From: Candidatus Zixiibacteriota bacterium
GTDB taxonomy: Bacteria > Zixibacteria > MSB-5A5 > GN15 > FEB-12
Length of the DNA stretch: 64,000 bases
Direction: 5' to 3'
Assembly: GCA_024276275.1 (NCBI GenBank)
Contig: JAJRXM010000036.1
Span: forward strand, 1-64,000
Below, piece after piece: positions 42,389 through 52,082 of this stretch; within the stretch, counting starts at the first letter, position 1, and the number at the start of each line of letters is the position of its first letter. The notes under the pieces were generated by a model. The model worked only from the letters and a program-made list of their open reading frames with translations. It was not told where the DNA came from and made no database searches. The translations under genes were made by a program, and so were the position numbers.

Positions 42389-43420
42389 TTATTCGCTTAA
42401 TATCTTTAAAATACTTTTGACAACTTCATCAGGTTCAATTTTTTCCATACAATTACATTTACCTTTTGCACAGAGACATTCGACCTTTGGCTGTAAAACG
42501 ATATGACCTTTACCTAACGGTCCCCATCTGGTAGGAGACATAGATTTTTTACTGGGATATAGCCCTACTGTCTTAGTGCCTACTGCTACTGCTAAGTGAA
42601 GAGGTCCTGTTGAATTTGCAACTACGACTTTAGCCAGTGAAAGCACAGCCGCCAAAGAACGTAAATCGGTGTTACCGGTTATTTTATTTAAATCCGGAAA
42701 GCCCATCGTATTCGAAAGGGTATCAAACAAGTCACCTTCTTTGTCAGAACCTGACACAACAACGCCCTTCCCTTGTTTTTCTAGTTTTTTATACAACTGA
42801 ATAAATCGTTTCGATGACCATACTTCGGCTGAACCACCTGACCCGGGATGTAAAACTATAAAGTCATCTTTGATACCGGCATTTTGAAGTATTTTCTTGG
42901 CACTTGCTATATCTTTATCAGTTAGATACACCTTTGGAATAGTTTCAACTACGCCGTCTTTAAAAAATGACATAAAGTCTAAATTATATTTTGATTCATG
43001 TTTAATATTTTTCTTTCTGCTATGCAGAAGTCTTGTATTAAAAAATATTGAATGAAAACGTCCGGCAGTTCCTATTCGTAATGGAATTTCCGCCTTGTAG
43101 TACAGCCTGGATATCTGCCTTTCGGGATATAACACAATAACAATTTTGTATTTCTCTTTTACTATTTTTTGCAATAAATCTTTTCGGTACAGATTGTTTG
43201 TAAATAGCTGGTCATTTTGGACTCGTAATATTTTGTTGATAGAATCATTATGTTCCAGTATAGGTGATGCATACAATGATGCTATAACATCTACTTTTAC
43301 GTTTGGATATCTTGTTTTAAAAGATTCGATAAACGGTAAAGCTAACACAAGATCGCCTAGCTTATCTGTTCTGCTTATCAGAACTTTATCGCCATCTTGT
43401 AACTGTATCGGTTTGTTCAT
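42389..43420 (-). CDS. GT9 heptosyltransferase family protein
   Basis: 343 residues with the GT9 pattern: N-terminal KVLISRTDKLGDLVLALPFIESFK, and C-terminal VVLHPGSGG..WSSKRFIQLYKKL and NSTGPLHLAVAVGTKTVGLYP. Adds heptose (or a related sugar) from ADP-heptose to the lipid A-core. A cysteine-rich end (CLCAKGKCNCMEK) is typical of some GT9 subgroups. Part of the msbA-GT4-GT9-GT2-GT9 unit; its ORF overlaps the next gene upstream by 4 bases. Confidence 0.92.
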   Translation of the reverse strand: MNKPIQLQDGDKVLISRTDKLGDLVLALPFIESFKTRYPNVKVDVIASLYASPILEHNDSINKILRVQNDQLFTNNLYRKDLLQKIVKEKYKIVIVLYPERQISRLYYKAEIPLRIGTAGRFHSIFFNTRLLHSRKKNIKHESKYNLDFMSFFKDGVVETIPKVYLTDKDIASAKKILQNAGIKDDFIVLHPGSGGSAEVWSSKRFIQLYKKLEKQGKGVVVSGSDKEGDLFDTLSNTMGFPDLNKITGNTDLRSLAAVLSLAKVVVANSTGPLHLAVAVGTKTVGLYPSKKSMSPTRWGPLGKGHIVLQPKVECLCAKGKCNCMEKIEPDEVVKSILKILSE

Positions 43421-44181
43421 TTATGTCGGTCTTTCCTTTTCATTAATTCGCGTAATTTAGCATATTTTACCATAACAGCAATAGCAGAGAGAAAAGAAAT
43501 TAAAAAACCTTCAATTCCATCTAGAAACCCTTTTTTAAGAACATAATGCTTAATAAACGATGCTACCGGTTTTATAAAGATAGTAAAGAAACCTGCTTTT
43601 TTACCTTTTGCAAGTAAATCTTCAGCTCCCATTCGGGTGTAGATATTAAATTTTCGAAAATACTCATCCAAAGTCGGATAGCTGTAATGTAATAAATCAC
43701 TTTTTAGATATTCTTTTTGTCCCGAAACTTCAACTGCCTCGTGAACCACATTGCTATTAAATCCGCCCTTTGTTTTATCAAATAATCTGAGTACATAATC
43801 GGGATACCAATTTGAATGGTTTATCCATCGCCCCATAAAGTTCGTTTTTCTCGGTATTAAATATCCGTCAGCAATATCAGTTTGCGATAATACAGCTTTT
43901 ATTTCATTAGCAAGCGTAGTAGACACCTCTTCATCAGCGTCGATAGATAAAATCCAATCATGCGAGGAATGCTTGACCCCTTCCTGTTTGGCGGGACCGT
44001 AACCTCTCCAGAGAGGAGAATAAATTTTAGCATCATATTCTTCAGCTATTTTGATAGTATCATCTTCCGATTGCGAATCAACAATAATGATTTCATCAAC
44101 CCACTTAACAGATTCTAAACATCTACGGATATTTTTCTCTTCATTTTTAGTTATGACAACAACCGAGATTTTTTTCATCAC
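43417..44181 (-). CDS. GT2 glycosyltransferase, WaaE/KdtX-like
   Basis: 254 residues with a GT2 fold: VVVITKNEEKNIRRCLESVKWVDEIIIVDSQSEDDT, GYGPAKQEGVKH, and the DxD-like LSIDADEEVS. The N-terminal ITKNEE..DEIIVVDSxSxDxT form and the tail resemble WaaE/KdtX core beta-glucosyltransferases. The end is hydrophobic/basic and may attach to the membrane. Embedded in the lipopolysaccharide core operon with 4-base overlaps on both sides. Confidence 0.9.
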   Translation of the reverse strand: MMKKISVVVITKNEEKNIRRCLESVKWVDEIIIVDSQSEDDTIKIAEEYDAKIYSPLWRGYGPAKQEGVKHSSHDWILSIDADEEVSTTLANEIKAVLSQTDIADGYLIPRKTNFMGRWINHSNWYPDYVLRLFDKTKGGFNSNVVHEAVEVSGQKEYLKSDLLHYSYPTLDEYFRKFNIYTRMGAEDLLAKGKKAGFFTIFIKPVASFIKHYVLKKGFLDGIEGFLISFLSAIAVMVKYAKLRELMKRKDRHK

Positions 44182-45287
44182 TGAACCGTCTTTCCTGACT
44201 CGACAAGAGCTTTAAAAGTATCCATCACCTGCTTTACTGTTATGTCAAAGATATTATCATCATTTGACGAAACAACAGCTCCGATTTCTTGATCGTACGG
44301 TCTCCAAAGCATAAAATTTTTCATAAATTTGCTATAGAAACCGATAACGGGAACATTAAATGAGCGTGCAATATGAACAAGCGATGTATCAGGAGTAATT
44401 AGTACATCAAGATATTTTATAAGAGCGGCAACCGAGGTTAAATTCAGGTTTTCAGGAATAATATGAACATCAGATGAAACAGCACTTTGTAGTGATTCAG
44501 CTCTCTCACGTTCATCGGGTGTTGTAAATAAAAGAATTCTATAATCGTTATTGTATTCTTGTATCTGCTTAAGCAGTTCTATTGATTTTTCTTTTGCCCA
44601 AATTCGTGTTGGAGCTCCTGCAGAAAGATTGTATCCGATTATTTTTGTATCCGGAGTTTTCTTCAATGATTGAACAGTAGTTTCTGCAAATTCTATCTCC
44701 TGCTTTGATAAATAAGGTTCTGCATAACCTGACTCTTTTGCACTGTCAATTCCGAAAGCATCGAGAATTTTTAGAGTGTTTTCAATAATATGGTTCTTGT
44801 TATCAGTACGGTACAAATAATTGTAATCATAATACATTTTATGTTTTGTTTTACCAATTCCGATTCGTGGTTTACCAGGAGCCGACAGTTGTGACAAAAA
44901 TAAAGCAGTAACCGAGTCATCACCTATCATATCAACAACGCAGTCATATTTTTCATTTCGCATTTTGCGTAATGTTTTAAAATCTTTAATCGGATTTTTG
45001 AGATACATATATATTTGTGAAAAACGTTTGTCATTTTCAATAATAGCTCTATTACGAGGTGAGCCGAGTATTGCTATTTTGATATGCGGGAAATGTCTTT
45101 TTAATCCGTCAAACACCGGAAATGAAATAACCATATCTCCTAGTTTTTCAGGACGTAAAAATAGAACTTTCTCTAATTTGTTTCCGTCTATCGGACTAAA
45201 CTCATTTTGCCCCCGTTTAAAAAACAGTTTAAACAAATTAAAAACCATCGCTTTAAATTTATGTTCAAGAGGTTTCAGGGCATCCAC
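44178..45287 (-). CDS. GT9 heptosyltransferase family protein
   Basis: 369 residues; second GT9 member in the operon. It contains KVLFLRPEKLGDMVISFPVFDGLKRHFPHIKIAILG, YDCVVDMIGDD, NLSAGAPTRIWAKEKSIELL and TPDTSLVHIARSFNVPVIGFYS (typical of ADP-heptose:LPS transferases). It probably adds another heptose or related core sugar. Start and stop overlap or abut neighbours by 4 bases, indicating coupling. Which linkage it makes cannot be told. Confidence 0.92.
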   Translation of the reverse strand: MDALKPLEHKFKAMVFNLFKLFFKRGQNEFSPIDGNKLEKVLFLRPEKLGDMVISFPVFDGLKRHFPHIKIAILGSPRNRAIIENDKRFSQIYMYLKNPIKDFKTLRKMRNEKYDCVVDMIGDDSVTALFLSQLSAPGKPRIGIGKTKHKMYYDYNYLYRTDNKNHIIENTLKILDAFGIDSAKESGYAEPYLSKQEIEFAETTVQSLKKTPDTKIIGYNLSAGAPTRIWAKEKSIELLKQIQEYNNDYRILLFTTPDERERAESLQSAVSSDVHIIPENLNLTSVAALIKYLDVLITPDTSLVHIARSFNVPVIGFYSKFMKNFMLWRPYDQEIGAVVSSNDDNIFDITVKQVMDTFKALVESGKTVQ

Positions 45288-46414
45288 TAATTTGTCTCCG
45301 ACACATTTTGGTCATGTAAAGAGAAAAAACAGTTTTCAATTTTATCTATCATAGCAGACATTTGAAAAAACTCTTCATATCTTTTTCTGCTATTCTCCGC
45401 CATAACAGTAAACTGTTTTCTATCTTGTAAAAGTTTCAAAACAGCATCCGATAGTTTTTGAGCATCACACGGTGATACCAAGACAGCATTGTATCCTTCT
45501 TTAACAACTTCGGGGATACCTCCAACATTTGATGCGACCACGGGTAGCGATGCTCTCATCCCTTCTAAAATTGCAATACCGAACGGTTCGACTCTGGAGG
45601 GGTGAATCATTAAATCTGCACCGAAAAGTTCTGTATCTATATTATCAAGCATTCCCGCAAAGATAAAATACTTTTCTAAATCAAATTTAGATATTCGGTT
45701 TTCAAGCATTTCTTTTAAAGGTCCGTCACCTAAAAATAAAAACCGCAGTTTCGGAAACTCTTCCACAAGAGACTTAGCTGCTTCTATCAAAAATTCATGC
45801 CCCTTTTGTTCTACAAATCGACCGGATGTAACCGCAATAATTGAATCATCAGGTAATGAGTATCTGCTCAACAGTTCTTTACGGGCATCGAGTTTACTGG
45901 AATAAGGAGTATTATCTTCAATAGAGATAGGTATAACATCGGTGATTTCTTTACTTATATATCCCAGCTCAGTAATTTCATTTTTTAATGATTGCGACGG
46001 TGTGATAACTCGGTCTATTAACTTCGGTGTCAGAAATTTATGAATGAATGTATCTTTAGTTATATTTAACCCGACCGACCAGACAATTTTACTGTTTCCG
46101 CTTATACGAGCTGCCAGCCCGCCGAGCCTGATATCTTTATTAAAATTAACCGATAAAATATCAATTTTATTTTTGTCTAAATAATTTTTAATTTTTGAAA
46201 TAGTTGACGGGTTAAAATCTCCTGAAATATCAAGAGTCAGTTGTTGTATATTTTTATACGGTTCAGCAGCACGTTTTAAAAAATATGAATCTGTTCGTCC
46301 GATAAGTGTTATCTTATGATTTCGCTTGGCAAGTCCGACTGCTGCTAAACGAATCCATTCCTCCATACCTCCGTACGTTTCTTTGTCTATCGAGTTTAAA
46401 AAGGCTATATTCAT
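45287..46414 (-). CDS. GT4 glycosyltransferase
   Basis: 375 residues of the GT-B/GT4 kind: N-terminal YGGMEEWIRLAAVGLAKRNHKITLIGR (nucleotide-sugar domain start), then VTSGRFVEQKGHEFLIEAAK, FLGDGPLKE and the EX7E-like HPSRVEPFGIAILEGMRASLPVVASNVGGIPEVV. Lies directly after msbA (4-base overlap) in the core-glycosyltransferase operon, so it likely acts on lipopolysaccharide core or a similar lipid-linked glycan. Donor unknown. Confidence 0.92.
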   Translation of the reverse strand: MNIAFLNSIDKETYGGMEEWIRLAAVGLAKRNHKITLIGRTDSYFLKRAAEPYKNIQQLTLDISGDFNPSTISKIKNYLDKNKIDILSVNFNKDIRLGGLAARISGNSKIVWSVGLNITKDTFIHKFLTPKLIDRVITPSQSLKNEITELGYISKEITDVIPISIEDNTPYSSKLDARKELLSRYSLPDDSIIAVTSGRFVEQKGHEFLIEAAKSLVEEFPKLRFLFLGDGPLKEMLENRISKFDLEKYFIFAGMLDNIDTELFGADLMIHPSRVEPFGIAILEGMRASLPVVASNVGGIPEVVKEGYNAVLVSPCDAQKLSDAVLKLLQDRKQFTVMAENSRKRYEEFFQMSAMIDKIENCFFSLHDQNVSETN

Positions 46415-48318
46415 TTATCCTCCCTAAACTGCATCGAATGAAGACGGTTATACAAACCGTTATTTTTTATAAGAGTTTCGTGACTCCCTTGTTCAACAAT
46501 TTGACCTTTATCAATAACCAAAATACGATTCGCATTCTTAATAGTAGAAAGACGATGTGCGATAACTAGCGAAGTACGGTTCTGCATCAGCCTGTCGATT
46601 GCTTCTTGCACCAGCATTTCAGATTCTGTATCAAGTGCCGAGGTTGCCTCATCAAATATCAATATCTGAGGATTTTTCAGCAAAGCTCTTGCAATTGCAA
46701 TCCGTTGTCTTTGTCCGCCTGATAATTTTATACCTCGATTACCGACCTCTGTTTCATATTTATCTTTGAACTGTTCGATAAACTGATGAGCGTTTGCCAT
46801 AGTAGCCGCATCGACAACATCCTCAATCAAAGCATCTTCCATTCCGTAAGCAATATTATTAAAAATAGTATCATTAAACAGATATATTTCCTGAGTTACA
46901 ATACCCATTAAAGAACGAAGTGACTGCAAAGAGATATCTTTGATATTTATACCGTCAATAGAAATCTCTCCTTTTTGCGGATCATAAAAACGCGGCATCA
47001 AATCTAACAGAGTTGACTTCCCACCGCCCGAAGGACCGACAAAGGCGATAACCTCCCCCTGCTTCACTTCAAATGAAACAGAATCAAGAACTTTTTCATC
47101 TTCGATATAATTAAAACAGACATCTTTATATGAGATATTGTTTTCTAATCTCTGAATTTCTATTGCTTGCGGAGCATCTACAATTTTCTCTTTACTATCC
47201 AATACTTCAAATACTCTTTCAGCAGCAGCCATCCCCTCTTGAATTTTAATATGAATCTGAGAGAGTGATTTTACAGGTTTAATCAATTGCAACATGGCAA
47301 GCAGGTAGGTCATAAAATCGCCGGCATCTAAATCACCTTTGGAATCTATAATATCATTTCCAGCATAGAGCAGAATAACAACACCTGCAAGAGTTGCCAA
47401 AGTATCATTTATAGGTGATGCAAGATGTCTAATACGGGTCATTCTGAGCAGAGATTTAAAATAGTCATAGGTTGCGGCAAAGAATTTTTTAATCTCGAAA
47501 TTTTCCATTGAAAAAGCTTTGACAATGCGGACATTATTTACCGCTTCTTCAAGTACCGAATTTACATCGGACATCTTCTCTTGGGAACGTTCAGAATACT
47601 TTCTCAGTTTTTTGCCGATAAACCAGATAAATCCAAAAACAACCGGAAGGATTATCATTGTAATCAGAGTCAGTTTCCATGAGAGTATTAATAAAAAAGA
47701 AAAGAAGACAAAAACCAAAATCGAATCGGTTACTAATCTGTTAAATCCAATATCAACCGCCTCGTTTAAAACCATAACATCGTTTGTTACTCTTGAAATC
47801 ACAGAACCGGTACGACGGCTATGGTAATAATCAAGAGACAGACGTTGATATTTTTCAAACAACTTGTTCCGAAAAGACCTGATAACTGATTGCTGAACAT
47901 ATGCCATAAAAAATCCTTGAAAATAGAGAAATAGATTTTTTGCTATAACAACAATAAGAATTACCCAGCAGAATTTAAACAAGGTATCTTTGCGGGTCTC
48001 GGCATAGACTAATTCATTGATAGACTCTTTCATGCCTTCTTTAATAGAAAGAGCAAAATCTGAGACCTTAGTAAAAAAACCTGAATCTTGTACCTGAGCA
48101 TTTGATTCAGTCACCGTCTGCGGAACAATATCAGTTACACCGGGAATAGTTTCTACCTGAAATAAGGTCATCAAAAGAGGACCAAACATCCACACGATTA
48201 AACCTGAAAACAGGTCATGGAGTGCTGCCGATGTTGATGCGGTCAGTAATTGTTTCCAATACGGTTTTAATACCGAAAATGTACGACTATATAAATTCAC
48301 ACTTTCCTCTTGGACCAT
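46411..48318 (-). CDS. msbA: MsbA-like lipid A exporter (ABC half-transporter)
   Basis: 635 residues: a six-helix exporter domain (to ~360) and an ABC ATPase with Walker A (GPSGGGKST), signature (LSGGQRQRIAIARALL), Walker B (ILIFDEATSALD) and H-loop (IAHRLSTI). It has an inserted loop of about 50 residues between helices 1 and 2 relative to E. coli MsbA. The first gene of an operon of lipopolysaccharide core glycosyltransferases, supporting a lipid A-core flippase role in the inner membrane. Confidence 0.93.
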   Translation of the reverse strand: MVQEESVNLYSRTFSVLKPYWKQLLTASTSAALHDLFSGLIVWMFGPLLMTLFQVETIPGVTDIVPQTVTESNAQVQDSGFFTKVSDFALSIKEGMKESINELVYAETRKDTLFKFCWVILIVVIAKNLFLYFQGFFMAYVQQSVIRSFRNKLFEKYQRLSLDYYHSRRTGSVISRVTNDVMVLNEAVDIGFNRLVTDSILVFVFFSFLLILSWKLTLITMIILPVVFGFIWFIGKKLRKYSERSQEKMSDVNSVLEEAVNNVRIVKAFSMENFEIKKFFAATYDYFKSLLRMTRIRHLASPINDTLATLAGVVILLYAGNDIIDSKGDLDAGDFMTYLLAMLQLIKPVKSLSQIHIKIQEGMAAAERVFEVLDSKEKIVDAPQAIEIQRLENNISYKDVCFNYIEDEKVLDSVSFEVKQGEVIAFVGPSGGGKSTLLDLMPRFYDPQKGEISIDGINIKDISLQSLRSLMGIVTQEIYLFNDTIFNNIAYGMEDALIEDVVDAATMANAHQFIEQFKDKYETEVGNRGIKLSGGQRQRIAIARALLKNPQILIFDEATSALDTESEMLVQEAIDRLMQNRTSLVIAHRLSTIKNANRILVIDKGQIVEQGSHETLIKNNGLYNRLHSMQFREDK

Positions 48319-48385
48319 ATCTAAAGTCCGGATTTTTCATTAACAAATCCCTTTGACAAGGAGTAAATCAAATTTATTTTTCAAG

Positions 48386-48466
48386 ACCCTTTCCGCCTAG
48401 GCGGACTCAGGGTGACTTGAATAAAACTACTAACAATTCTGTCATACTGAGCGGAGTCAAAGTATG
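48386..48466. repeat. Two intergenic palindromes upstream of msbA
   Basis: ACCCT..TCCGCCTAGGCGGA..AGGGT (48386-48413) includes a 14-bp perfect palindrome. CATACT-N12-AGTATG (48443-48466) belongs to the widespread GTCATxCTGAGCGGAG-type dispersed repeat. Both lie in the 220-base gap between msbA and the lipoprotein gene. Confidence 0.55.
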
Positions 48467-48538
48467 CTCAAAAAAGATACATTAGGGATAATATGGTGAA
48501 ATCAGAAACGGAAGTCAACCGACATAAAACGATATAAA

Positions 48539-49219
48539 TTAAGGGATTATACGATTCATAAACGGGGTTATTTCAACCTCAAAACGGGAACGCCGAACTT
48601 TTGAAGTCGGCTTGTATTCCCGCCGATTTCCACGCAATATATTTCCCTCGCCATCGTCAAACATAAATTTGCGAATCCTATACCCTCTTTTTTTAAGGTC
48701 GTATGTAATTTTAATTTTCCAAGAACAGTATGGAAAACTAAGCACATATTGGGGACGTTTTGCGTTAGAACCGATTTTTTCTATATAGATATCTTCACTA
48801 TCAAGAAATTTATCAGGTAGTTCAGAAAAAAGTGACATTATCGGAAACTTAGGTATATCACCCGAACAGTTAAATGATGAAAATAGATTATAAATCGGTT
48901 CGTAGAGATATTCTTTCATTGTCGGAAAAATCATTAAAATCGAATCGTTGTTCATCCACCCTTTTAATGCACCTTTACCTAGATAGCCTTTGCCTCCGAT
49001 TGCAATAACCGAATCAGTTTGGAAGAAAAAGAGTCGAACCGATGTCGGTTTGCCTTTTTGTTTTAACTTGGCATCAAAAAGATATGCTTCAACTTCGATT
49101 TTATCTTTCGGTTGAGCGATTTCCACTTCTTGATTAATCTGTTTATTATAGGTCGCTCCGCATCCTGATATAATTGACAGCGATATAACAAACATGAAAA
49201 GTTGGAATATCTTTTTCAA
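48539..49219 (-). CDS. Putative outer-membrane lipoprotein, DUF4292/LolB-like
   Basis: 226 residues. A lipoprotein signal peptide ends in the lipobox ISGC (Cys20). The mature chain is beta-rich (EVEAYLFDAKLKQKGKPTSVRLFFFQTDSVIAIGGK), resembling the DUF4292/LolB half-barrel fold, which handles lipoproteins or lipids in the periplasm. The resemblance is weak. Immediately follows (1-base gap) the M50 protease gene on the same strand. Function unknown. Confidence 0.7.
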   Translation of the reverse strand: MKKIFQLFMFVISLSIISGCGATYNKQINQEVEIAQPKDKIEVEAYLFDAKLKQKGKPTSVRLFFFQTDSVIAIGGKGYLGKGALKGWMNNDSILMIFPTMKEYLYEPIYNLFSSFNCSGDIPKFPIMSLFSELPDKFLDSEDIYIEKIGSNAKRPQYVLSFPYCSWKIKITYDLKKRGYRIRKFMFDDGEGNILRGNRREYKPTSKVRRSRFEVEITPFMNRIIP

Positions 49220-49220
49220 A

Positions 49221-49841
49221 TTAAATCCCTGTTAGCAAACTGACAAAAAATGTAACAATAGGTCCGAGAACTATCCAAAAACCGCCGACTATAATCAGAA
49301 AAATCAAAATAAACGGCGAATATCTTTCCAGTTGGTCAAATGTATTCGAATATTTTTGCGGCATAAGATTTCTTAAAATATGAGAACCGTCAAGAGGGAA
49401 AAGAGGAATCAGATTAAAAAAGCCGAGTGATACATTAATCATAACTGAAAAATAAAGAAACAGATACACTACATCAGGAAGAGGTATACCTAGAAATTGT
49501 AACAACTGAAAAAGAGTACCAAAGATTATTGCTAGTCCAAAATTAGAGAGCGGTCCTGCAGCAGAAATCCATATATCGGCAACTCGGGGGTTACGCAGGT
49601 TAAATGGATTAACAGGAACAGGCTTTGCCCATCCAAAACGAAAACCGGACATAAACATCATAATCGTTCCAAATAAATCTAAATGAGCCATCGGGTTTAA
49701 AGTCAACCGTCCCATATCACGAGCTGTTGTATCACCAAACTTTAAAGCAGTCCAGGCATGAAAATACTCATGGACAGTCAAAGCAAAAAGAATCGCCGGA
49801 GCAGCAATTATCGCACGTCGTATAAATTCAGGTTCAAACAT
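49221..49841 (-). CDS. Site-2-type zinc protease, M50 family
   Basis: 206 residues, polytopic. The zinc site HEYFHAW (HExxH) is in the first helix and the second motif FPLDGSHIL (xDG) in a later helix, as in short Rip-type M50B proteases lacking PDZ domains. Family members cut membrane-embedded substrates or have unknown roles. Lies between the AAG glycosylase gene and the lipoprotein gene, all on the minus strand. Confidence 0.9.
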   Translation of the reverse strand: MFEPEFIRRAIIAAPAILFALTVHEYFHAWTALKFGDTTARDMGRLTLNPMAHLDLFGTIMMFMSGFRFGWAKPVPVNPFNLRNPRVADIWISAAGPLSNFGLAIIFGTLFQLLQFLGIPLPDVVYLFLYFSVMINVSLGFFNLIPLFPLDGSHILRNLMPQKYSNTFDQLERYSPFILIFLIIVGGFWIVLGPIVTFFVSLLTGI

Positions 49842-49928
49842 TCAATTTTTTTCCTTTTTATTTTTATACAATTTTACAAAATCATATCGCTTATACAAGA
49901 TTTAACTGGAAACAGTCACCTAAATCTC

Positions 49929-50507
49929 TTATTTACGTGAAACAGATTTGGAGTTTTTATCATAAAACCGCCAAAGAAGTTCTTTACCGTCAGATATTCC
50001 GATTCTGGTTGTTTGCATTATATCAACTTTCTTGTTACTCCGAGACTCTACATAGAGAAGATTTTTAGTCAGATTGAGCCCGTTCTGTTCTCTAGTAAGT
50101 CCAAATGCTTTACAAAACAGACCGGGTCCTGCCAAAATTTTCGACCTATCTTTTTTATGATTATTTTCAAGTATTATATCGAGACCTTCATCTGGTTCAG
50201 CGGCACGAAGTAAAATTGCCGCGGGAAAATCTTCTTTTTCAGTGACAAAATTCAAACAGTTATACATACCGTAGATTAAATAGATATACGAAAAACCTGC
50301 ACAACCAAACATTATTTCATTCCGTTTTGTCTTCCCTCTTGATGCGTGACAAGCAGGGTCTCCCGTACCTATATATGCCTCGACCTCGACAATACGGGCA
50401 GATATTTTTCCGAGTGGAGAGTTATAGACTATAAATTTCCCCAATATATCGCGTGCAGCATCTACTGTATCTCGGCTATAAAATGAATGTGAAAGTTTGT
50501 TCGGCAA
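49929..50507 (-). CDS. 3-methyladenine DNA glycosylase, AAG/MPG family
   Basis: 192 residues. The AAG signature VEVEAYIGTGDPACHASRGKTKRNEIMFGCAGFSYIYLIYGMYNCLNF includes the catalytic Glu (VEAY) and a substrate-binding YGMYNCLN region. Removes alkylated purines in base-excision repair. Length matches the compact bacterial form. It follows the PHP phosphatase gene after 22 bases and probably belongs to the same transcript. Confidence 0.95.
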   Translation of the reverse strand: MPNKLSHSFYSRDTVDAARDILGKFIVYNSPLGKISARIVEVEAYIGTGDPACHASRGKTKRNEIMFGCAGFSYIYLIYGMYNCLNFVTEKEDFPAAILLRAAEPDEGLDIILENNHKKDRSKILAGPGLFCKAFGLTREQNGLNLTKNLLYVESRSNKKVDIMQTTRIGISDGKELLWRFYDKNSKSVSRK

Positions 50508-50529
50508 TTTTAAAACCGCTTATAAAATG

Positions 50530-51381
50530 TTATTCTTCGGTGCCTGTTATCGTATTAGGAACAAAAGAGGCGGCAATTTCAAAATCAAAACCGATATCCT
50601 GAGGACGGTGCGCATCTGAACCTAAAAACTGTACATGTACTCCGGCCTTTTTAGCTCGGTTGATTATTTTTATATTAGGATAATACTGGTTCACACCATG
50701 CCTATACCCTGCGGTGTTAATTTCAAGAGTTGTTTCTGTTGCGATGAGAGATTTGAACAGTTCTTCTAAATATGGTTCATACGCATTATCTAAATTTTCT
50801 TTATAATAATTCTTTGCATATTTTATATAATACTCCAAATGAGCAATTGTATCAAAAAGTCCGGAATCAGATGCTTTGATTGCAGTTTGAAAATACTTTT
50901 CGACCATCTGCTCAAGCGAATATCGGTCAAAACACTTTTGGTATGTGCTTCTACAGCAGAAACAGATATTTTCTATCTCATGGATACCGCAGAGAAAATA
51001 GTCAAAGGCAAAAGCATCTTTAACTTTTTGGGCAGTTTCCTGACAATTATCAAACCATCCGAATTCAAGACCTAACTTAACGGACAATCCTCGGAGATTA
51101 TATTTTTCAGCAGCTTTTCGAACATCCTCGACATACGGTTTTAGATTTTCAATCGATGTAGTTTTATGCTCACCTTTTATAGAAATTAAATTCCCCTGAC
51201 AATCACCGACCGGGTTACAATCATAGTGAGTAGTAAAACAAATTTCAGCAAGATTTCTTTTGAGGGCTGCCTCGCAATATTCATCAATAGTCCCGACCGC
51301 ATCAATCGAGTAATCACAATGCACATGATAATCCATCGCACCCTCAAAATGGATAGGTTCTAATTCTTGGAAATCAGACAT
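50530..51381 (-). CDS. PHP-family histidinol-phosphatase-like protein
   Basis: 283 residues. PHP metal motifs: MDYHVHCDYSIDA near the N-terminus, CFTTHYD, KLGLEFGWF, CGIHEIE, and LGSDAHRP at the C-terminus. This is the HisK/HisJ-type histidinol phosphatase fold with a trinuclear metal site. No other his genes are nearby, so substrate is unproved; other phosphoesterase roles are possible. It overlaps the MBL hydrolase gene by 8 bases. Confidence 0.88.
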   Translation of the reverse strand: MSDFQELEPIHFEGAMDYHVHCDYSIDAVGTIDEYCEAALKRNLAEICFTTHYDCNPVGDCQGNLISIKGEHKTTSIENLKPYVEDVRKAAEKYNLRGLSVKLGLEFGWFDNCQETAQKVKDAFAFDYFLCGIHEIENICFCCRSTYQKCFDRYSLEQMVEKYFQTAIKASDSGLFDTIAHLEYYIKYAKNYYKENLDNAYEPYLEELFKSLIATETTLEINTAGYRHGVNQYYPNIKIINRAKKAGVHVQFLGSDAHRPQDIGFDFEIAASFVPNTITGTEE

Positions 51382-52015
51382 AATTCCCTCCTTGTAAAAA
51401 CGGATTATTTACTCTTTCGCCGCCTATGGTTGTTGTCGGTCCATGACCAGGCACACACTTTATTAAATCTGGTAAAGGTAATAATTTTTTCTGAATTGAT
51501 TCTATCAGTTGTTCATGTGAACATCCGGGGAAATCAGTTCTTCCGATTGAACCGTAAAAAAGAGTATCACCACAAAATAATAAATTTTCCTTTTCATCTA
51601 AAAAACAAAGCCCGCCGGGTGAATGTCCGGGAGTGTGTAAAACTCTGAAATTTATAGTACCGATAGAAATAATCTCTTCATCTGAAAGCCAAAAATCGGC
51701 AGGAGGTACTGTAATTGCCTCACCGATAAAAACAGACATATTAGCAGTAGCATCAGCAAGCAGCTCTTTTTCATTTTCACCGGCATACAGCGGAATTTGA
51801 AATTCATTGAGAACTTCTTGAACAGCCCCGATATGATCGGAATGTCCGTGAGTCAACAAAACTGCTTTTGGAGTGAAACCGAGATTCATGACTTCATCGA
51901 TAATCATTTTAGCATCAGCACCGGGGTCAATAATTACCCCTTCTTTGCTGTTTTCATCAAAATAAAGGGAACAATTTACTTCGTAAGCCCCTACAACAAG
52001 GATATGATTTTTCAT
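51374..52015 (-). CDS. Metallo-beta-lactamase-fold hydrolase, glyoxalase II type
   Basis: 213 residues. Zinc motif LLTHGHSDHIGAV (HxHxDH), HTPGHSPGGLCF, and FCGDTLFYGSIGRTDFPG, as in short glyoxalase II-like hydrolases that act on thioesters. The C-terminal VPGHGPTTTIGGERVNNPFL carries the last His ligand. First gene of a run with PHP, AAG and possibly M50 genes. The substrate is not known. Confidence 0.9.
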   Translation of the reverse strand: MKNHILVVGAYEVNCSLYFDENSKEGVIIDPGADAKMIIDEVMNLGFTPKAVLLTHGHSDHIGAVQEVLNEFQIPLYAGENEKELLADATANMSVFIGEAITVPPADFWLSDEEIISIGTINFRVLHTPGHSPGGLCFLDEKENLLFCGDTLFYGSIGRTDFPGCSHEQLIESIQKKLLPLPDLIKCVPGHGPTTTIGGERVNNPFLQGGNYV

Positions 52016-52082
52016 AGAGTCAATGATACGGACTTTCTTTAAATTGTCAATCTTAAGATAGATAAAAAATCACCTTGATTTT

